Source of the DNA: Otis tarda
Taxonomy: Eukaryota; Chordata; Aves; Otidiformes; Otididae
DNA length: 64,000 nucleotides
Reading direction: 5' to 3'
Assembly: GCA_026413225.1 (NCBI GenBank)
Contig: CM048553.1
Span: forward strand, 140,500,690 to 140,564,689
In this document: in pieces, positions 62,001 through 64,000 of the stretch
How positions within the stretch are numbered: position 1 is the stretch's first letter
Layout of the letters: each line of letters begins with the position of its first letter
Notes under the pieces: model-generated
What the model saw: only the letters and a program-made list of their open reading frames with translations
What the model was told of the DNA's origin: nothing
Database searches by the model: none
Position numbers and translations under genes: made by a program

Positions 62001-63597
62001 TGTAGCAGTTTAATAACCAACGGATTTTTTTCCCTTCCCATTGCTTTTCATTTCTTCTTTCTAGTTTTCCATATTTGCATTTTATTCAGTTTGGGCAACA
62101 AATTACATTGGTCAACACCCCTTTATGTTCAGAGACATCTGAGACATCTGCAAATGTCTACAATTGATAAAAATATAACTACTGCCACCAAAATCACACT
62201 GGGATATGCCATGTTAATTTACATTTTCATCTCAGATAATATTTAATTCCTTTCTTGGAGAGATCTCTCCTACAATAGTGAAGTACAGTGCCTTTATACC
62301 TAATTCTCCAAAATTCTGCAATAGTCTAAAATTTGCCTGTAAATTGCCTGCAGTTCCCTTCCCCTACTATCTCTTTGCTAAATTGCACCCACACGTGGTT
62401 GGCTGCCTCCTTCCACTACAGCTGGGAGTCCACTGGGAAGATAATTAATCTTTTCTACCTTCCCATGCAGAATCGCTCACTGCAATGTCACTTCCAAGCA
62501 TGGAACTGGTAGCTAGAGACAGACCAGCTTGTCTGTTATCACTTGTCAATAGCAAGCGAATGAGCTTCAGCTTATGCAGAACTGTTGTCATCTCTCAGCC
62601 CTGAAGGTTTCAACTGTGGATACGAAGAGACTCGATTAAGGGACAAAGCTGCACCCTGTATTCCTGTTTTTACAGCTTCTGTACAATATTGCCCTGTCCA
62701 CTCTGCTTTGCATTAGCACAACATGATAACAGATTTTAAAAGGTACGTTTCTTTATCAAAGACACAGACATCTCATACCTGAGCTGGTCTTCTAATTACC
62801 TTAATTACAAAAAAACCCACATGAAGTAAAGAGTAAGATAATATCAATGAGTCCTAAGGATAGGACTTCTGCTGAAGTACATTAAGGAATAAATGAATAA
62901 CTTTGATAATGTCCATGAATAAACTAAACATTTCAGGATATTTCTAGGCCCTTTTTGTCACACACAGCAGAGAGTCAAGCAAGTTTGCCCACGTTGACAT
63001 GAAGCACGGTGATGGGCAGGGGACAGGCAGCAGAAACTGCGTGGTGTGACGGTAACACAGAAAACATGTTGTAGGTCCTCAGGATCAGAGCACAGCTCTG
63101 TGCAGTCAGCAGGATGCCAGACCCTGCTTCGGGGACTTGCAGAGCTGTCAATGCAGATACAGCACTGGGTGACCAACTGGCAGGAACCAGCAGAGCACAG
63201 AGTGACACAGAAGACAAAACCATGGAAAAAGAAAGATATTAGAAGTAGGGGGTTTGTGTTAAACTGTCAGCTCATATAATTATATGAATAATTTATTTTC
63301 AAACCACAATATTAGCATTTTCTGCCAAACAGTAACACCTGTGTTCCTGCAATATTATTCCTCTAGTCACAAACAAGCATTTGATCAAAGTATGTACCCA
63401 AGCAAGAAATGGCAAACCACCTCACCTATGACAGACACACATCCCAGTGGAGCGACAAGGGCAATAGGGGCAAATCCGTAGGCTGTGAAGTTGCCCACCT
63501 CTCCAAGCGCCAGGAGGGTAGTCCCACACCACCATAGCTTGCTCGTGTAGTAGGGCTTCAGCTCTGTTTGGCGAGCCAGCCGGAGATGAGCGCATTT
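34932..63597 (-). CDS. NIPAL2: NIPAL2, NIPA-family magnesium-transporter-like membrane protein (first exon outside window)
   Basis: NIPA-family proteins (Mg_trans_NIPA domain) are polytopic membrane proteins linked to magnesium transport; the function of NIPAL2 itself is little characterised. Minus-strand exons, in transcript order, are 63426-63597, 53204-53263, 51096-51214, 46336-46432, 41933-42068, 39442-39530, 37658-37721 and 36224-36318, with a terminal candidate at 34932-35024. The first eight have AG/GT borders, and their phases join without a break across 832 bases. Landmarks are GEVGNFTAYGFAPIALVAPL, FCILLYFYKRK, VIAVKAV, QLTYSVFYIM and VVPINFVFF, which align with human NIPAL2 as I recall it. 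The rest of the protein carries about eight hydrophobic segments. The start codon, N-terminus and first membrane segment lie beyond 64000. Adding the recalled human first exon of about 68 residues would give close to the human length of about 368. Confidence 0.95.
35025..36223 (-). other. NIPAL2: NIPAL2 intron 9
   Basis: About 1.2 kb. Its only notable content is the plus-strand exon-like open frame at 35644-35794. The rest is AT-rich with no repeat recognised. Confidence 0.65.
35644..35794 (+). other. exon-like open frame antisense to the last NIPAL2 intron, unassigned
   Basis: On the plus strand, an acceptor-like CTTCCTTTATCTTCAG precedes 35644, and a strong donor-like CCAG/GTAAGG follows 35794. 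One base plus exactly 50 codons lie between them without a stop. They include SYLGQPWEKLSRIKQYYDYH, LTGVQHTLEYVQQK and a segment with two cysteines, CSSGVPPVNC. The composition looks protein-like, with a charged helical stretch then a Pro/Cys segment. No family was recognised and no partner exon could be linked. It could be a stray exon, a fossil of an unknown element, or chance. Confidence 0.3.
36224..36318 (-). CDS. NIPAL2: NIPAL2 exon 9
   Basis: 95 bases, acceptor ATTTTGCAG, donor GTAAGT. It encodes the last membrane segment CLLSFLGVFVIARSRKEEHL, then the cytoplasmic QIPFIDCGHIP, leaving one base into the next codon. Human reads CFLSFLGVFLVTRNREKEHL and YIDFGNIPG here (from memory). Confidence 0.94.
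36319..37657 (-). other. NIPAL2: NIPAL2 intron 8
   Basis: About 1.3 kb. A stretch at 36880-37077 is open on both strands. The plus frame includes VVVCTYSTPAAEDEDVC and QPHLFDSTVARHLQQFW and follows an acceptor-like TTTTCCTGCAG. No family was recognised, so it is not called a gene. Confidence 0.55.
37658..37721 (-). CDS. NIPAL2: NIPAL2 exon 8
   Basis: 64 bases, acceptor CATTCCAG, donor GTAAGT. It encodes GVIFYREFQSAALLSVFMFL, ending in FG, and corresponds to the recalled human GIIFYQEFLGAPFLTVFIYLFG. Confidence 0.94.
37722..39441 (-). other. NIPAL2: NIPAL2 intron 7
   Basis: About 1.7 kb of intron. No transposon, RNA or exon was recognised. Open frames of 60-90 residues on both strands around 37865-38143 are judged chance. 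Confidence 0.65.
39442..39530 (-). CDS. NIPAL2: NIPAL2 exon 7
   Basis: 89 bases, acceptor GTCTTCCAG, donor GTTTGT. It encodes FLNQAMHLYEAIAVVPINFV, then FFTTNAIIS. FLNQA and the VVP.N motif are conserved in the family. The GTTTGT donor is weaker than the other donors in this gene. Confidence 0.94.
39531..41932 (-). other. NIPAL2: NIPAL2 intron 6
   Basis: About 2.4 kb. A minus-strand frame of 149 residues (39847-40296) overlaps three plus-strand frames of 66-82 residues. None resembles a known family. The rest is AT-rich with no repeat recognised. Confidence 0.6.
41933..42068 (-). CDS. NIPAL2: NIPAL2 exon 6
   Basis: 136 bases, acceptor CCTTGCAG, donor GTAAGT. It encodes ASLTVIAVKAVASMVTLSV, then GKMQLTYSVFYIMIVLMATS and CAFQV, covering parts of two membrane segments. 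Human has ASLTVISVKAVSGM and KMQLTYPIFYIM here (from memory). Confidence 0.95.
42402..42416. repeat. (TG)7 microsatellite
   Basis: Seven TG units followed by TAAGA, within a NIPAL2 intron. Confidence 0.85.
45917..45960. repeat. short degenerate tandem of CTTACAAGTG-like units
   Basis: CTTACAAGTG is followed by TCTTACAAGTG, then shortened copies (CTTAAGTG, CTTACAAGG, CTTAAG). Small-scale slippage within an intron. Confidence 0.65.
46336..46432 (-). CDS. NIPAL2: NIPAL2 exon 5
   Basis: 97 bases, acceptor ATTTTCAG, donor GTAAGA. It encodes ILEIIIFCILLYFYKRKAVK, then HIVVLLMMVAVL. The FCILLYFYKRK string is the strongest single identifier of NIPAL2 here. It leaves one base into an alanine codon. 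Confidence 0.96.
46433..51095 (-). other. NIPAL2: NIPAL2 intron 4 with a CR1 end
   Basis: About 4.7 kb. It contains the CR1 3' fragment at 49834-49936 and T-rich runs near 48430 and 49505-49545. No other element or exon was recognised. Confidence 0.65.
49834..49936 (+). mobile_element. CR1 LINE 3'-end fragment, plus orientation
   Basis: GGCATGGTGGTGTTGCACTG, then TGATGGTTGGACTTGATAAC, then AGAGGTCTTCTCCAACCATA and a degenerate terminal TTCTGTGATTATATGA form the CR1 3' end. The same block occurs in reverse at 18011-18226, so the two copies belong to related subfamilies. Only about 100 bases survive, and the worn tail suggests an old insertion. Confidence 0.88.
51096..51214 (-). CDS. NIPAL2: NIPAL2 exon 4
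   Basis: 119 bases between a TTTAAAGGAG acceptor and a GTAAGT donor, entering in phase 1 and leaving in phase 0. It encodes GTLTVTGTFLLVTFTPNVPQ, a loop with GRQVQNYLVRW, and the start of the next membrane segment, PFLVYL. Human has TYLLVNFAPN and YYLVGWQFLIYV at these places (from memory). Confidence 0.94.
51215..53203 (-). other. NIPAL2: NIPAL2 intron 3
   Basis: About 2 kb. AT-rich, with open frames up to 123 residues (plus strand, 51617-51988) and no recognised content. Confidence 0.65.
53204..53263 (-). CDS. NIPAL2: NIPAL2 exon 3 (60 bases)
   Basis: Acceptor TGTTCTAG and donor GTAAGTAAG. It encodes GSAFISVLFLKKTMRTADIL, matching the recalled human GSAIISVTFLKDNLRASDLL. Phase 1 at both ends. 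This exon is too short to be found as an open frame and was located by splice phase and similarity. Confidence 0.93.
53284..53301. repeat. poly-T tract just upstream of NIPAL2 exon 3
   Basis: 18 T on the plus strand. On the NIPAL2 strand this is an A run about 20 bases upstream of the exon 3 acceptor, where a pyrimidine tract would normally lie. Confidence 0.8.
56330..56600. other. pyrimidine-rich, strand-asymmetric stretch
   Basis: For about 270 bases the plus strand is strongly C/T-biased, with strings such as CTTCTCCTCCTC, TTCCCCTTCACC and CCTCCTCCTCCT. The NIPAL2 transcript strand is therefore purine-rich. No repeat unit or gene was recognised. Confidence 0.5.
63426..63597 (-). CDS. NIPAL2: NIPAL2 exon 2
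   Basis: Minus-strand acceptor TTTTCTAG and donor GTGAGG. 172 bases, entering in phase 0 and leaving one base into a glycine codon. It encodes KCAHLRLARQTELKPYY, then two hydrophobic segments around LWWCGTTLLALGEVGNF and APIALVAPLGCVSVI. It matches the recalled human KYSHLQLAQQ and GETGNFAAYGFAP segments. Confidence 0.95.
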
Positions 63598-64000
63598 CTA
63601 GAAAATTAATTGTTAGGAACAGGCATGAAAAGAAAGACTTCCATTGTGTTCTTATGTCTGACAAAAGGAGAATAATTAAGGGGGCTGTCAACTTCAAATT
63701 CCAGGTGCATCAAGGTTTTCTTTTTAAACATGACTTTCAGCTTGTTGTTGCAGACACGTTGCTTTGTGTTAACTCAGTGCTGCTTCAGATGTGCGCTTTC
63801 TTAGCAGTGGTGGAAATGACTGAATAATTAGACCTCTGAATAAACCTGGAAAATATTAAGTGAATGCTAGTTAGTGCTTTCTAGCTATGACTGCACACTG
63901 TTCTTCTCTCAAAGCAAATCTCGGCAGTTGTACTGTGCTGCAGACAGCAAACTGGGAGAAGGGGACCAGACAACATGGTGTTCCTGCTCCCTGATACATA
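63598..64000 (-). other. NIPAL2: NIPAL2 intron 1 (partial)
   Basis: Sequence upstream of exon 2 on the gene strand, running off the window. No first-exon coding or CpG-island signature is visible, so exon 1 and the promoter lie further right. Confidence 0.7.

Larger units (their letters stand above)
53264..63425 (-). other. NIPAL2: NIPAL2 intron 2 (about 10.2 kb)
   Basis: The largest intron in the window. It holds poly-T runs at 53284-53301 and 54951-54963, a pyrimidine-rich stretch at about 56330-56600, an AT-rich zone at 57480-57600, a CT-repeat run near 61553, and a two-copy GAGACATCT near 62135. No embedded gene, RNA or named transposon was recognised. Confidence 0.6.

Noticed and set aside
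1-64000. CRISPR array, bacterial operon, phage or plasmid features
   Set aside because: The window is a vertebrate nuclear sequence. No regularly spaced direct repeats, ribosome binding sites or prokaryotic genes were seen.

Overview
This is a vertebrate nuclear window with intron-rich genes, no bacterial-type operons, about 40% GC and many homopolymer runs. Two CR1 LINE 3' ends, carrying the TCTATGATTCT-type tail, point to a bird. A short LTR-like remnant resembling an avian ERVL LTR fits a neoavian bird, but that is inference. No species can be named from the sequence alone.

Layout. (1) Bases 1-13290 hold the 3' half of POP1 on the plus strand: six coding exons from 134 to the stop at 12216, then a 3' UTR with two AATAAA signals. 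POP1 is the large protein subunit of RNase P and RNase MRP. Its first intron in the window carries a decayed tRNA-like sequence (498-566). (2) About 13300-34900 is intergenic. No gene was recognised there. It holds poly-T tracts, a strong microRNA-like hairpin (17528-17603), a CpG-richer patch beside a CR1 3' end (17704-18226), a second CpG-rich patch with AP-1-like sites (20531-20722), an LTR remnant (about 24253) and an imperfect tandem duplication (26391-26484). (3) About 34932-64000 is NIPAL2 on the minus strand, encoding a polytopic NIPA-family magnesium-transporter-like protein. Eight internal exons have matching splice phases, and a terminal-exon candidate lies at 34932-35024. The first exon, with the start codon, lies beyond the right edge. 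NIPAL2 introns hold a second CR1 end (49834-49936), a pyrimidine-rich stretch near 56.3-56.6 kb and several unexplained open frames.

POP1 and NIPAL2 converge tail to tail. As I recall, human 8q22 has the same order and orientation, so this is ordinary conserved synteny. The two genes have no known functional link. No obvious new system was found. The points most worth a second look are the 17.5 kb hairpin, the two-frame end of NIPAL2, the exon-like open frame antisense to the last NIPAL2 intron (35644-35794), and the tRNA-like relic in POP1.
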